Translations under genes and position numbers: made by a program
From: Phycisphaerales bacterium
GTDB taxonomy: Bacteria; Planctomycetota; Phycisphaerae; Phycisphaerales; UBA1924
Direction of reading: 5' to 3'
Assembly (NCBI GenBank): GCA_029260395.1
Contig: JAJDDJ010000001.1
Location: forward strand, 186,001-250,000
DNA: 64,000 nt
The notes under the pieces: generated by a model
Databases searched by the model: none
What the model was told of the DNA's origin: nothing
What the model saw: the letters and a program-made list of their open reading frames with translations, nothing else
Shown: piece after piece, positions 17,892 to 27,377 of the stretch
Numbering within the stretch: position 1 is the first letter of the stretch
How the letters are laid out: each line of letters starts with the position of its first letter

Positions 17892-19052
17892 ATGACCGTT
17901 GCGACCGACACCCCACACAGCGCCGCAGAACAAACCGGGCATGTCGCCCTGCCGACGACCAAGCCCAAGAACCCCCACGACACCCGTTGGGGCAAATTCC
18001 TCGAAGCGACGATGCGGTTCGAGGCCTCCGACCTCATCATGAAGACCGGCTTCAAGCCCAAGGTCCGCGTCAAAGGCTCGCTCAAGGCACTTGACACCGA
18101 GGTTGTGTCCAACGACGACTTCTGGGCCATCGCCAAGCACATGCTCAGCGTCGAGCAGATGGAAGACCTGCACAAGTTCGGCTCGGTCGACCTCGCGTAC
18201 GACTACGACGACACCTGCCGATTCCGCGTCAACCTGTTCATGGCCCGCGGCAAGCTCTCGATCGCGGCACGCCGAATCACCAGCGACATTCTCCCCTTCG
18301 AGGGCCTCCACCTGCCGCCGGTGATGAGTGAGATCGCGATGCAGCCGCAGGGCATCGTGCTGCTCTGCGGCGTGACGGGCTCGGGCAAGTCCACGACCAT
18401 CGCCTCGATGCTCGACTACGTCAACGCACGCAAGCCGGTCCACATCCTGACGCTCGAAGACCCGATCGAGTACATCTTCCAGGACAAGACTGCGACGATC
18501 AATCAGCGGGAGATCGGGATCGATTGCTTGGACTTCAAGACCGGCCTTCGAGCCCTCGTCCGCGAGAACCCGGACATCGTGCTGATCGGCGAGATGCGCG
18601 ACTCCGAGACCTTCGAGGCTGCCCTGATGGCCGCCGAGACCGGCCACCTCGTGTTCGGAACCATCCACGCCTCAAGTACCACGCAGACCTTCAGTCGAAT
18701 CTACGGCCTGTTCCCCGCCGAGGACGTGCCCCAGGTCCGCAAGATTCTCGGCTACCAGATGCGGTCGTTCGTCTACCAGAAGCTGCTGCCGACGCTCCAC
18801 CCTGACGTCCACCGCATCCCGGCACTCGAAATCCTCGTCAACAACACGGTCGTCCAGAAGCACGTGCTGGAAGGCCGAGAGGGGGAGCTGCGGCCCTACC
18901 TCAGCGCAATCGAGGCCCGCCAGATAGGCATGGTCGACTTCAACCAGTCGCTTGTCGAGCTGGTCGAGAAGGAGTTCATCCACGTGCGGACCGCCACCGA
19001 GGCCTCGCCCAACGTCGATGAACTGATGATGAAGCTCAAGAAGCTCGGCTAG
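17892..19052 (+). CDS. PilT/PilU-like twitching-motility ATPase
   Basis: 386 aa from the ATG at 17892; the SD is weak. Hexameric motor ATPases of this family retract type IV pili. N-terminal PAS-like domain: FEASDLIMKTGFKPKVRVKG. ATPase core: Walker A GVTGSGKST (about residue 160), Asp box LTLEDPIEYIF, Walker B ENPDIVLIGEMRD, and the PilT signature AAETGHLVFGTIHASS. All catalytic motifs look intact. It is followed at 120 nt by a GspE-like protein lacking the Walker A lysine. No pilin or secretin genes are in the window, so its machine is unknown. Confidence 0.85.
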   Translation: MTVATDTPHSAAEQTGHVALPTTKPKNPHDTRWGKFLEATMRFEASDLIMKTGFKPKVRVKGSLKALDTEVVSNDDFWAIAKHMLSVEQMEDLHKFGSVDLAYDYDDTCRFRVNLFMARGKLSIAARRITSDILPFEGLHLPPVMSEIAMQPQGIVLLCGVTGSGKSTTIASMLDYVNARKPVHILTLEDPIEYIFQDKTATINQREIGIDCLDFKTGLRALVRENPDIVLIGEMRDSETFEAALMAAETGHLVFGTIHASSTTQTFSRIYGLFPAEDVPQVRKILGYQMRSFVYQKLLPTLHPDVHRIPALEILVNNTVVQKHVLEGREGELRPYLSAIEARQIGMVDFNQSLVELVEKEFIHVRTATEASPNVDELMMKLKKLG

Positions 19053-19172
19053 TCCCGGCAGGGATACGCTTGCGGGTCTCTGTCAGGGCGGATTCTCGCC
19101 CGCTGGCTCGTAGATTGACTGACGCCCAGAGGGACGCCGAGACGGCGTGTGGGCGTGGAAAGGACGGGGCGC

Positions 19173-20888
19173 GTGGCGTCGAACTCGATGGTCTTGACGC
19201 TGGCAGACTCGGCGATTCTCGTTTCGCCATGGAAGCCGGTTCTGTTGTTCTTGCCGTTCCTTCCCTGGGCATGGCTCATCACCGTGGTCTACGACAAGCA
19301 CGCCCAGCGATTCCACCTCCCTCGTGCGCAGTGGAATCTGGTGCACCTGTCGCTCGGGCTGGTCGCGTTTCTGGTCGGCGTGCTCATGCCCATCCAGGCC
19401 CCATGGGCCGTGGCCATCTCGGTGCTCGCCGTCGTCGCCATCCTGGCGATCGATCTGGTGATCTACCCGGCCATGGCCAACCGCGACGAGCGAGTGCCCG
19501 AGGCCCACCGGCTGACGCTCAACTTCGCCGCCTACATGGAGGCTCAGAAGGAAAAGAAAGACGCCAAGCAGGCTGGCAGCTCCCAGCTTCGGATCATGGG
19601 CCCTGACAAGCAGGCTCTGGCGGTACCCGATAAGGAATCGCCTGAGTTCAACGTACGGGTTTCCGCCGAGGTACTGCTCATCGAGGCCATGACCGCCCGC
19701 GCGAGCCGTATCGAGCTGAGGCCCGTAAAGGAAGGTGTCTACGGCACCGTGCTCACGATCGACAACGTGCGAGCGCCGGGCGCGACCATGCCCGCCCAAG
19801 AAGCGCTGCCGATCATCGATCTCTGGAAATCCGCGGCCAAGCTCAACGTCGAGGATCGCCGACGCAAGCAGTCCGGCATGGCCAGCGTGCTGTTGGGCGA
19901 GCAGAAAACCAACCTCTCGATCAAGTCCGCGGGTGCGCAAGGCGGCATGTCGCTCAACATGGCCATCAACCCCGGAGTTGCCGTCAGACGCAAGCCCGAG
20001 GACCTGGGCTTGCTGCCCGCCCAGCTTGAGACGCTCAATGAGCTCATCGCGCGTGACGGCGGTATCGTCGTCGTCTCCGTGCCCGCGGGCCAGGGCGGCA
20101 CCACCGCCGTGTACACGCTCACCAAGATGCACGATGCCTACACGCAGAACGTGCAGACCATCGAGTACGTCGTCGAGGACAAGCTCGAAGGTGCTCGGCA
20201 GAACCCGTTTGATGTAGCCAAAGATGGCCAGGAGTTCGCAACGCTCGTGCGTTCGACGCTCCGCCGCGACCCGGACATCGTCTCTGTGCTGGAAGTCCCT
20301 GACGAGCAAACCGCCAAGGAGTGCATCAACGGCGACCTCGAGCGCACAAGGGTCTACGCGCTGCTCAAAGCAACCGATGCCATCAAAGGCCTCCGCACGT
20401 TTATCAAGGCGGTCGGCAACCCCGAGACCGCGACCGCGCACATGCAAGCGGCGATTTCCTGCCGCACGATCCGCGTGCTCTGCACGAATTGCCGGCTGGC
20501 CTACCAGCCCACGCCCGACATGCTCCGCAAGCTCGGGCTGCCCGCCGACAAGGTCAAGCAGCTCTTCAAGAAGAGCGGCCAGGTCCAGGCCAAGAACAAG
20601 AACGAGCCCGAGGTCTGCCCCCAGTGCCAGGGCAGCGGGTACCGCGGCGTGGACGCTCTCTTCGAGATCTTCCTGCTCGACCCCGAAGAAAGGGAACTCG
20701 CCAAGAACGACGACGTCTCAGGTCTCAAGGCCGCCTTCCGCAAAAAGGGCTACCCCACCATGCAGCAGGTCGCTCTCCGCAAGGCCGTGGACGGCGTTAC
20801 CAGCATCGAAGAAATCCTCCGAGTCACAGGCGACGGCCCCTCGGATAAGACCAAGCCATCAGACAAGGCCACTACCCAGCCCGCCTAG
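19173..20888 (+). CDS. Membrane-anchored GspE/PilB-like protein with degenerate ATP site
   Basis: 571 aa from a GTG at 19173 (AAAGGA 8 nt upstream); an ATG at 19188 is an alternative. Two or three N-terminal helices (about residues 15-35 and 55-95) are unusual for this family. The rest follows type II/IV secretion ATPases: the Walker A position reads VPAGQGGTTA (about residue 300), with Gly-Gly-Thr in place of Gly-Lys-Thr/Ser; the Walker B region reads DPDIVSVLEVPDEQTA. A zinc-binding module is intact (CTNC near 436, CPQCQGSGYRG near 482). It probably does not hydrolyse ATP and may be a structural partner of the PilT-like motor upstream (inference). Confidence 0.78.
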   Translation: MASNSMVLTLADSAILVSPWKPVLLFLPFLPWAWLITVVYDKHAQRFHLPRAQWNLVHLSLGLVAFLVGVLMPIQAPWAVAISVLAVVAILAIDLVIYPAMANRDERVPEAHRLTLNFAAYMEAQKEKKDAKQAGSSQLRIMGPDKQALAVPDKESPEFNVRVSAEVLLIEAMTARASRIELRPVKEGVYGTVLTIDNVRAPGATMPAQEALPIIDLWKSAAKLNVEDRRRKQSGMASVLLGEQKTNLSIKSAGAQGGMSLNMAINPGVAVRRKPEDLGLLPAQLETLNELIARDGGIVVVSVPAGQGGTTAVYTLTKMHDAYTQNVQTIEYVVEDKLEGARQNPFDVAKDGQEFATLVRSTLRRDPDIVSVLEVPDEQTAKECINGDLERTRVYALLKATDAIKGLRTFIKAVGNPETATAHMQAAISCRTIRVLCTNCRLAYQPTPDMLRKLGLPADKVKQLFKKSGQVQAKNKNEPEVCPQCQGSGYRGVDALFEIFLLDPEERELAKNDDVSGLKAAFRKKGYPTMQQVALRKAVDGVTSIEEILRVTGDGPSDKTKPSDKATTQPA

Positions 20889-21013
20889 CCAGACCACCGA
20901 GCCAGCCGGAATCACTGGGGAACCCGCTGGCCGCCCCTCGGTAAACCCTTACGACACCCGGCCCGATCGAGATTGAACACGGCATGAAGCCGTGAAGCCC
21001 GCAGGAGTTCACC

Positions 21014-22810
21014 ATGATCATGTTCGCTGTCGTGATGGTCGTCATTCTCGGCCTCGCCTACGTCTGGGTCACCCGAGGCTTCCTCTCTTCGCTGCTGCAC
21101 ATGATCTGCGTGGTGCTTGCGGGTGCGGTCGCCTTTGGCGTGTGGGAGACCTCGGCCTACTTCATCCTCGGTAAGACCTCGAACGCCGCGCTCACCGGCG
21201 CTGCATGGGCCATCGCGCTGATCGTGCCCTTCGCCGTCGTCACCGTTCTGCTACGTCTCGCCGCCGATGCGGTTGTTCGCAACAACGCGCAAGCTCCCGG
21301 CCCGATCGATTACGTCGGTGCGGGCGTCTGCGGGCTCATCACGGGCACCATCACCGCAGGCATCTTGGTGATCGGCATCGGCACGACCCGCGTAGGTAGC
21401 GACTTCCTTGGCTACCAACCCTTGAACTACCAAAGCGGAAGCCTCGCACGCACCGGCGGCCTGCTGCTGCCCGTCGACCGCATGGTCGGCGCGTTCTACG
21501 GCCACACTTCCGAGGCCGCCTTCAGCACCGGCGAGCCACTCGCAAGGTACTACCCCGACCCCTCGCACATGGGCGCATCGCTCCGTATGACAGACGGCGA
21601 GGGCAAAGCCCGCAACACCGCCAAGCCCGGCGACTACTCGATCGCTGGCAGCTACATCATCGGCGCTGGCGCTGGTCTGCCGGGCAACGATCTGCTCAAG
21701 GACCAGTGGAACCCTGCGACCCACAACGCCACAAACCTCAAGGGCGATGCCTACTCAGGCCCACAGAAGCTGCTCGGCGTGTGGATCGATCCCAAGGCCT
21801 CTATGAAGGAACGCGGCGGGGACATCATCTTCGGCGAGGGCCAGGTCTTTCTTGTCGCTGAACGGCGTGATACCGCTGGCACGGTTCTGGAACGCATCAT
21901 CCGCCACCCCGTCGCCATCGTCTCGCCCGCAGAGCCCGCCAGCGAGGGCAAGTACGGCCGGTGGCGCTACGACGCCAAGGTCTTCGTCGCCCTGCCGGGC
22001 GCAGCGGTCAGCCCGATGGCCTTCGAGTTCATCACGCCGCCCGATGCCACTCCTGTCGCCATCTTCGTCAAGGGCGTACGCGAGAACCTCGACACGCTCC
22101 AGCCACGCGAGTTCGCCACTACCTCAGCACGCGATACCGCCATCGCCGGCGGTTCCATCCTGCCTAAGGGCATCTCGTCCACGCCTCTCGATGCGAGCCA
22201 GGCCCAGGCCCTCGGCAACGGCAGAGGCCAAACCGACCGCAACGACCTCCGCGATGACGGCATCATCGTCGGAAGCACGTTCCCGCTGCGGATGGCGATC
22301 CAGAAAGGCACGCACGGCGGCCTCATCCTCGATGAAGACAACAACGTCATCGGAGGCGAGAACAAGTTCTCCAAAGAACAGATGGTCATCAGGGGCATGT
22401 CCAAGGAGCTTCGCGTCAACCAGTTCGGGCTCCGCAAGGGCACCGTGATGGTGCAGATCGAGGTCTCCCAGACCAAGCCCGGCAGCCTACTCGGCGGAGC
22501 CATGGCCGCGGCCGAGAATGTCCTTCCTCCTGTGGTCGTCGACGAACGTGGCACGCAATACCAAGCAATCGGATGGGTCTACAGGGACCGCGACCTCGGC
22601 TACTTCCGCTATACCCCCGACCAGCCAATCCGGGGCCTCAGCGAGTTGCAGGACAAGGGTGTATCCATCTCGCGCAGCAGGCCCGACCAGGAACTCGTGC
22701 TGCTCTTCGAGGTCACCGAGAACGTCAACCTGACGTCCTTCGGAATGGGCGGTAAAGAAATCCTCAGCTTCACACCCCCGCTCGAAGTTGGCCGCGCCCG
22801 CAGTCGCTGA
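21014..22810 (+). CDS. CvpA-family membrane protein with large C-terminal domain
   Basis: 598 aa from the ATG at 21014 (GGAG 7 nt upstream). The first 120 residues form four helices in the CvpA pattern (short loops, GPIDYVGAGVCGLITGTITAG). The remaining 480 residues are soluble, rich in Asp/Gly/Pro, and end with GKEILSFTPPLEVGRAR; I recognise no domain there. The start of the soluble part lists positions in a periplasm-like sequence, so the domain is probably outside (inference). It is third in the probable PilT-like/GspE-like operon. CvpA proteins are linked to colicin V production and envelope stability, but the role here is unknown. Confidence 0.72.
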   Translation: MIMFAVVMVVILGLAYVWVTRGFLSSLLHMICVVLAGAVAFGVWETSAYFILGKTSNAALTGAAWAIALIVPFAVVTVLLRLAADAVVRNNAQAPGPIDYVGAGVCGLITGTITAGILVIGIGTTRVGSDFLGYQPLNYQSGSLARTGGLLLPVDRMVGAFYGHTSEAAFSTGEPLARYYPDPSHMGASLRMTDGEGKARNTAKPGDYSIAGSYIIGAGAGLPGNDLLKDQWNPATHNATNLKGDAYSGPQKLLGVWIDPKASMKERGGDIIFGEGQVFLVAERRDTAGTVLERIIRHPVAIVSPAEPASEGKYGRWRYDAKVFVALPGAAVSPMAFEFITPPDATPVAIFVKGVRENLDTLQPREFATTSARDTAIAGGSILPKGISSTPLDASQAQALGNGRGQTDRNDLRDDGIIVGSTFPLRMAIQKGTHGGLILDEDNNVIGGENKFSKEQMVIRGMSKELRVNQFGLRKGTVMVQIEVSQTKPGSLLGGAMAAAENVLPPVVVDERGTQYQAIGWVYRDRDLGYFRYTPDQPIRGLSELQDKGVSISRSRPDQELVLLFEVTENVNLTSFGMGGKEILSFTPPLEVGRARSR

Positions 22811-22853
22811 GCCATCGGCTAGACACCAGCACGACGCCGCCAACACCAATCCC

Positions 22854-23297
22854 TTAGGGCTTGGTCTCGATCCCGTAGCCCGAGGCGCTCCACTCGTTCA
22901 TCCCTCCTGAGAAGTGGTACACCTTGCCGAGCTTCTTCTCCGCGATGAGGCTCTTGGCCACAGCCTTGGCTGCGCTGTCGCCCGGGTCTCGCCCGTACAC
23001 CACCAGCGTGTCGTAACGCCTGAGCGATTCCAGCGTCCGTGTGTCGGCCAGATCCCCCAGCCGCAGGTTCCGCGCCCCTGGAATGTGTCCCTGAGCGAAG
23101 GCTTCGGACGACCGAGTGTCGATCATCAGGACATCTGAGTCGTCCTTGATGGAAGCCCGGCCCAGTTCGTGTGTCCGGGCAATGGAAACCTCTGAGATGT
23201 CCCGGTCTGTAACGTTGGTGCTGCATCCAGTCAGCAGCAACGTCGAACCCGCAGCCAGCCCGAGGGCTTGCCGTAGGATTGGCCCGGGTCTCGCCAT
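22854..23297 (-). CDS. Rhodanese-like lipoprotein without catalytic cysteine
   Basis: 147 aa from the ATG at 23297. It has a lipoprotein signal with LLTGC (Cys25), so it is predicted to be membrane-anchored outside the cytoplasm. The rhodanese fold is recognisable: DVLMIDTRSSEAFAQGHIPGARNL, then VVYGRDPGDSAAKAVAKSL and VYHFSGGMNEWSASGYGIE. The active-loop cysteine (normally YC) is Gly102, so sulfurtransferase activity is unlikely; a binding or regulatory role is more probable. It is divergent from the DsbD-N-like gene, sharing a 125-bp upstream region. Confidence 0.85.
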   Translation of the reverse strand: MARPGPILRQALGLAAGSTLLLTGCSTNVTDRDISEVSIARTHELGRASIKDDSDVLMIDTRSSEAFAQGHIPGARNLRLGDLADTRTLESLRRYDTLVVYGRDPGDSAAKAVAKSLIAEKKLGKVYHFSGGMNEWSASGYGIETKP

Positions 23298-23422
23298 GGG
23301 TATTCTGGGGGCGGCAAGGCAACGATCGGTATGAAGTCTCTGGATCATGCCCGCAGAATAGTGGGTTTGTTCGCGGAGTACGAACCACGGACGATCCGTG
23401 CCCCCTCCACCGCAGTAGGACC

Positions 23423-24265
23423 ATGAAGATGACCCTCTTTCCCGCCATCCCGTTGCTGCTGGCTCTCATCGGAGCTGCAGGCCCAGTCCACACTTCCAAA
23501 TGGCCCTCTCATTTGCCAGCTGAGCCGCCCGCTGATGAGGAATACCACGCCCGGCCCACGCTCATCAGCGAGCACTCCAAACTGGTTCCGGGCCGGCCGA
23601 ACTGGATCGGTGTCAAATTCGCCATCGAAGACGGCTGGCACACCTACTGGCCCGGCTTCAACGACAGCGGATTCCCCGCCGAGTTTGAGTTCACAACTTC
23701 GGCTATGGCCGAGATCGGCCAAGCCGTCTGGCCCGCCCCCCACCGCTACCCAGCCGAGGGCGGCCTGCTCGACCACGTGTTCGAGCACGAGGTGACTGTC
23801 ATGTTCCCCGTCACGCTCGAAGCAGGATCCACAGCCACAAGCGTCACGATTGAGGCCACCGGCGACTGGCTCGTCTGCGAGGTCGAATGCGTGCCCGAGT
23901 ACGCCAAACTCAGCCTCACCCTGCCCATCGCGCTAGCTGGCTCAGAGCCCTCGCCCTCTGAGGATGCTCCGGCTTTCAGCCGTGCCCGAGATCGGCACGC
24001 CCAGCCATGGCCGAAAGACGGCTCGATCCAGGCAATCTGGACGGGCGATGTCCTCACTCTCCGCGCGAACTCGGCCACCAAACTCGCGTTCTACCCATTC
24101 GCGGACAGCCGAGCCCCACTCGATCTGCTCGACGTGGGCGAGGCTGAGGGACGGGTGCTTTCCATTGGCTTCCGCCAAGGCGACAAGCCCGTCAAAGGCG
24201 TCCTCGAGGTCTGGAATGAAACTCGCGACCAATCGAGCGTGTATCAAGTTCATGCAACGCCATAG
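23423..24265 (+). CDS. Secreted DsbD N-terminal-domain-like protein
   Basis: 280 aa from the ATG at 23423 (AGGA upstream). A signal peptide (MKMTLFPAIPLLLALIGAAG) precedes an immunoglobulin-like domain of the DsbD alpha/DsbC type: GVKFAIEDGWHTYWPGFNDSG, then GDWLVCEVECVPEYAKLSL with the redox Cys pair (CEVEC). There are no transmembrane or thioredoxin domains, so it is only the periplasmic electron-accepting part of DsbD. It is followed at 98 nt by a redoxin gene, suggesting a shared thiol-redox role (inference). Confidence 0.82.
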   Translation: MKMTLFPAIPLLLALIGAAGPVHTSKWPSHLPAEPPADEEYHARPTLISEHSKLVPGRPNWIGVKFAIEDGWHTYWPGFNDSGFPAEFEFTTSAMAEIGQAVWPAPHRYPAEGGLLDHVFEHEVTVMFPVTLEAGSTATSVTIEATGDWLVCEVECVPEYAKLSLTLPIALAGSEPSPSEDAPAFSRARDRHAQPWPKDGSIQAIWTGDVLTLRANSATKLAFYPFADSRAPLDLLDVGEAEGRVLSIGFRQGDKPVKGVLEVWNETRDQSSVYQVHATP

Positions 24266-24363
24266 CGCGTTGTGCGTTGTGATTCCAAGAGGCGGCGGTA
24301 CCTGCCGATCCGCCTGAAACAATCCGGCCCCACCAGCGGGTGCCAAACCAGTGGAGACCTGAA

Positions 24364-25008
24364 ATGCAACTCGTAACTCGTCGCGGCGGAGCGATTCTCG
24401 GCTCACTCATGGCCCTCGCCCTTGCGGGCATCGTTGGAGTCGGCACGACGGCTGCCACGAACAAGGGCGTCGATCAACAGGACCTCGTCGGCAAGAAGGC
24501 CCCGGAGTTCACCCTCGTTGACCTTGAAGGCAACAAGCACGTCCTCAGCGACTACGCCAAAGAGGGCAAGACCGTCGTGCTCGAGTGGTTCAACCCCACC
24601 TGCCCGGTCGTTGTCAGGCATTACGCCACCGAAACCGACACAATGGACAAGCTGGCTAAAGAATACAAGGACCGTGACGTGGTCTGGCTCGCGATCAACT
24701 CCGGCAGCGACGCTTCCGGCGCAGCCGATCTCAACTCCAAGACGCACAAGAAATGGGAGATGAACCACACAATCTTGCGCGACACTGACGGCGAAGTCGG
24801 CAAGGCCTACGGCGCGATGACCACCCCCAACATGTACGTCATCGACGCGGAAGGCGTGCTCCGCTACGCAGGCTCGATCGACGACAACTCTCGCGGCCGC
24901 AAGACCGAAGTCACGAACTACGTCCGTGAGGCCCTCAACTCGGTGCTCGCAGGCGAGACCGTCGAAGTCACGTACAACAAGCCCTACGGCTGCGGCGTGA
25001 AGTACTAA
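24364..25008 (+). CDS. Exported redoxin (AhpC/TSA, thioredoxin fold)
   Basis: 214 aa from the ATG at 24364 (GGAG upstream). The N-terminal hydrophobic segment (about residues 15-30) is a signal or anchor. The redoxin domain is clear: LVGKKAPEFTLVDLEGNKHVL, VVLEWFNPTCPVVVRHYA (single peroxidatic-type Cys80), and TTPNMYVIDAEGVLRYAGSIDD. The usual CxxC of thioredoxin is replaced by TCP, as in many planctomycete redoxins. Two further cysteine-containing residues sit in a C-terminal YGCGVKY, where a resolving cysteine could be. Ends at a strong terminator. Confidence 0.88.
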   Translation: MQLVTRRGGAILGSLMALALAGIVGVGTTAATNKGVDQQDLVGKKAPEFTLVDLEGNKHVLSDYAKEGKTVVLEWFNPTCPVVVRHYATETDTMDKLAKEYKDRDVVWLAINSGSDASGAADLNSKTHKKWEMNHTILRDTDGEVGKAYGAMTTPNMYVIDAEGVLRYAGSIDDNSRGRKTEVTNYVREALNSVLAGETVEVTYNKPYGCGVKY

Positions 25009-25032
25009 ACCGCTGGCGACTGGCAGTTCATG

Positions 25033-25060
25033 GCCCGGGCCCACGCGCCCGGGCTTTTTT
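25033..25060 (+). terminator. Rho-independent terminator after the redoxin gene
   Basis: A perfect 8-bp stem GCCCGGGC / GCCCGGGC (self-complementary arms, 25033-25040 and 25047-25054) with loop CCACGC is followed by TTTTTT. It lies 24 nt after the stop codon. Confidence 0.92.
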
Positions 25061-25178
25061 GTGTCGTCCCGGTCCCCAACACCCGATCCTGCCACTGGCC
25101 CCGCCCCTCGCTCCCGCGTCCCCGCCCGTACCATCGCCAGCTCAGACCGACCGCTCCCACCAGGAACCACCTACACCC

Positions 25179-27371
25179 ATGCCCGCGATCTTCAACACCG
25201 TCTTCGATCTCGCGCTGGTCGTGTTCGGCTTCGGGCTCTTGATCTTCCTGCACGAGCTCGGGCACTTTCTGGCAGCACGCTGGGCGGGCATCCGCGTGCT
25301 CGCGTTTGCCATCGGCTTTGGGCCGGCGCTCGTCAGTTACCGCACGGGCCTCGGCTTCCGCGCTGGCTCAAGCGAGGGCGAGTACCTGTCGCTGATCGCA
25401 CAAGCCAAATCCAAGGATCAGTCTGAACGCGAAGCGGCCCGCCGAAAACTCGCCGGCGAGACCGGCGTCAACAAACCCATCTCGACTACCGAGTACCGCT
25501 TCAACGCCCTGCCTTTCGGTGGCTACGTCAAGATGCTCGGCCAAGAAGACGCCAACCCCGCTGCCGTCTCGACCGCGCCCGACAGCTACCAGTCTTGCCC
25601 GCCCCTCAAACGCATGGTCGTCATCTCCGCCGGTGTGATCGCCAACATCATCACGGCGCTCGTGCTGTTCGTCGTGGTCTTCATGGTCGGCCTGCGCACG
25701 GAGCCAGCGGTCATCGGGCTCGTTGACCCGACCAGCCCCGCTGCCACCGCCCGGCTCGTTAGCACGGACCTCCCCTCTGGCGAATCCGCCATCGGACCCG
25801 GGCTCAAGCCGGGCGATGCTGTGCTCTCGGTCGACGGCGACTCGCCCCGCCACTTCAACGACCTCGGCACCCGCGTCGCGATGAGCGATCCCAACCGCTC
25901 GCTGCGGATCACTGTCGCCCGTGCCGGCGTGGCTAAGCCGATCGAGTTCGAGCTCGAACCGCGCGCGGGCCAGACCTCCGGCCTGCGCGAGATCGGGGTC
26001 GCCCCACCCTTCACTTCGCGCATCGACCCGCAGTTCGCCGACAGCCCCGACTGGCGCGTGGCATTCGACCGCATGGGCCTGGCCAGCGTCACGCCCGGCA
26101 TGACGCTCGAATCCGTCGACGGCAAGCCCGTCACCAACCGTGCAGATGTGCTCGCCATCGTTCGCGCCTCGGGCGGCCAGCGGATGAACGCCACGTTCAC
26201 CGATGCTTCGGGCCACCGGGTCGCCGCCTCCATCAAGCCGCTCGCCGAGTTCGAGCTCGACGATGCCAACCCCGATCCCGGAACGCTCACGCCAATTGAT
26301 CATTTGCTCGGGCTCATGCCCGTGCTCAGCGTCTCGGCCACCGCCGAGCGCGGCGCCAAGCTCGGTCTCGTTCAGGGCGATGTGTTCCTCCGGCTCGGCG
26401 AGGTCGAGTTCCCGAGCGTGCTCACCGGCGTGCGCGAGATCAAACGCCACGCGGGCCGGCCCATTCGAGCCACCGTGCTTCGCACCTATGCGAGCGATGC
26501 AAGCGACGCCCCGCGCGTCGAGCCCCACGAGGTCGAGCTCGAGCTCAGCGTCCGACGCGATGGCACCATCGGGTTCAGTTACGTCGCCGCCAACACCGAT
26601 TCCAACCTCTTTGCGCTCCCACCGCCAAGCCTGTGGACCATGCCCGCTGGCGAGGCGTTCACACCTGCTGCGGTCTCTCTAATCGATCGGCCCGGCGTGC
26701 GCATCGTCGCGGTCGACGGCGTGCCCACCGATTCGTTCGAACAGATCCGCTCCCAGCTCATCGCCTCCACCTCCAGCGCATACGCACAAGGCAGCGATCC
26801 CGCAACGGTCGAAATCACATCGCTCAGCACCTTCGCCGGCGGTGAGCCTGATCGCACGACCACGCAGTGGACGCTTAGCCGAGGCGACCTCGACAGGCTC
26901 CACAGCCTCGGTTACTCGCTCGGAGCGGTCGGCTCGCTCTTCGAGCCCGAGCGGTTCACCCTCAAGGCCGAGGGCCCGGCGGACGCGATCGTCCTTGGGC
27001 TAGGCGAGACCCGCCGAATCGCTCAACAGACATACCTCACGTTCCTGCGCCTTTTCCAGGGCTCGGTGAAGGTCGAACACCTCCGCGGCCCGGTGGGTAT
27101 CGCGCACATCGGCACCATCATCGCCGACCGCGGCATCGTCTGGCTGCTTTTCTACATGGCCCTGATCAGCATCAACCTCGCGGTCGTCAACTTCCTGCCG
27201 CTGCCCATCGTCGACGGCGGGCAGTTCCTTATGCTCATCTACGAGCAGCTTCGCGGTAAGCCCGTGCCCATCGCTCTTCAGGGCGCGCTCACGCTCGGCG
27301 GGCTCGCGCTGGTCGGGGTCGTGTTCCTCGTCGTCACCTTCAACGACATCTCCAACCTGCTCGGACGCTAG
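25179..27371 (+). CDS. rseP: RseP-type site-2 protease (M50), enlarged
   Basis: 730 aa from the ATG at 25179 (AGGA upstream). An intramembrane zinc protease that cuts anti-sigma factors or signal peptides. The zinc motif HELGH is at residues 25-29 in the first helix, and the second zinc-ligand motif NFLPLPIVDGGQ is near residue 672. The family has one or two PDZ domains in about 450 aa; here the soluble region is about 450 residues with at least three PDZ-like stretches (GLKPGDAVLSVDGD, GMTLESVDGKPV, GVRIVAVDGVPT). This enlargement may allow a substrate-gating role. It is followed 6 nt later by a hydrolase gene. Confidence 0.93.
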   Translation: MPAIFNTVFDLALVVFGFGLLIFLHELGHFLAARWAGIRVLAFAIGFGPALVSYRTGLGFRAGSSEGEYLSLIAQAKSKDQSEREAARRKLAGETGVNKPISTTEYRFNALPFGGYVKMLGQEDANPAAVSTAPDSYQSCPPLKRMVVISAGVIANIITALVLFVVVFMVGLRTEPAVIGLVDPTSPAATARLVSTDLPSGESAIGPGLKPGDAVLSVDGDSPRHFNDLGTRVAMSDPNRSLRITVARAGVAKPIEFELEPRAGQTSGLREIGVAPPFTSRIDPQFADSPDWRVAFDRMGLASVTPGMTLESVDGKPVTNRADVLAIVRASGGQRMNATFTDASGHRVAASIKPLAEFELDDANPDPGTLTPIDHLLGLMPVLSVSATAERGAKLGLVQGDVFLRLGEVEFPSVLTGVREIKRHAGRPIRATVLRTYASDASDAPRVEPHEVELELSVRRDGTIGFSYVAANTDSNLFALPPPSLWTMPAGEAFTPAAVSLIDRPGVRIVAVDGVPTDSFEQIRSQLIASTSSAYAQGSDPATVEITSLSTFAGGEPDRTTTQWTLSRGDLDRLHSLGYSLGAVGSLFEPERFTLKAEGPADAIVLGLGETRRIAQQTYLTFLRLFQGSVKVEHLRGPVGIAHIGTIIADRGIVWLLFYMALISINLAVVNFLPLPIVDGGQFLMLIYEQLRGKPVPIALQGALTLGGLALVGVVFLVVTFNDISNLLGR

Positions 27372-27377
27372 CCCTTC

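Noticed and set aside
19083-20447. 454-codon minus-strand open frame opposite the GspE-like gene
   Set aside because: His/Arg/Gly-rich shadow; the plus-strand frame has a zinc module and secretion-ATPase motifs.
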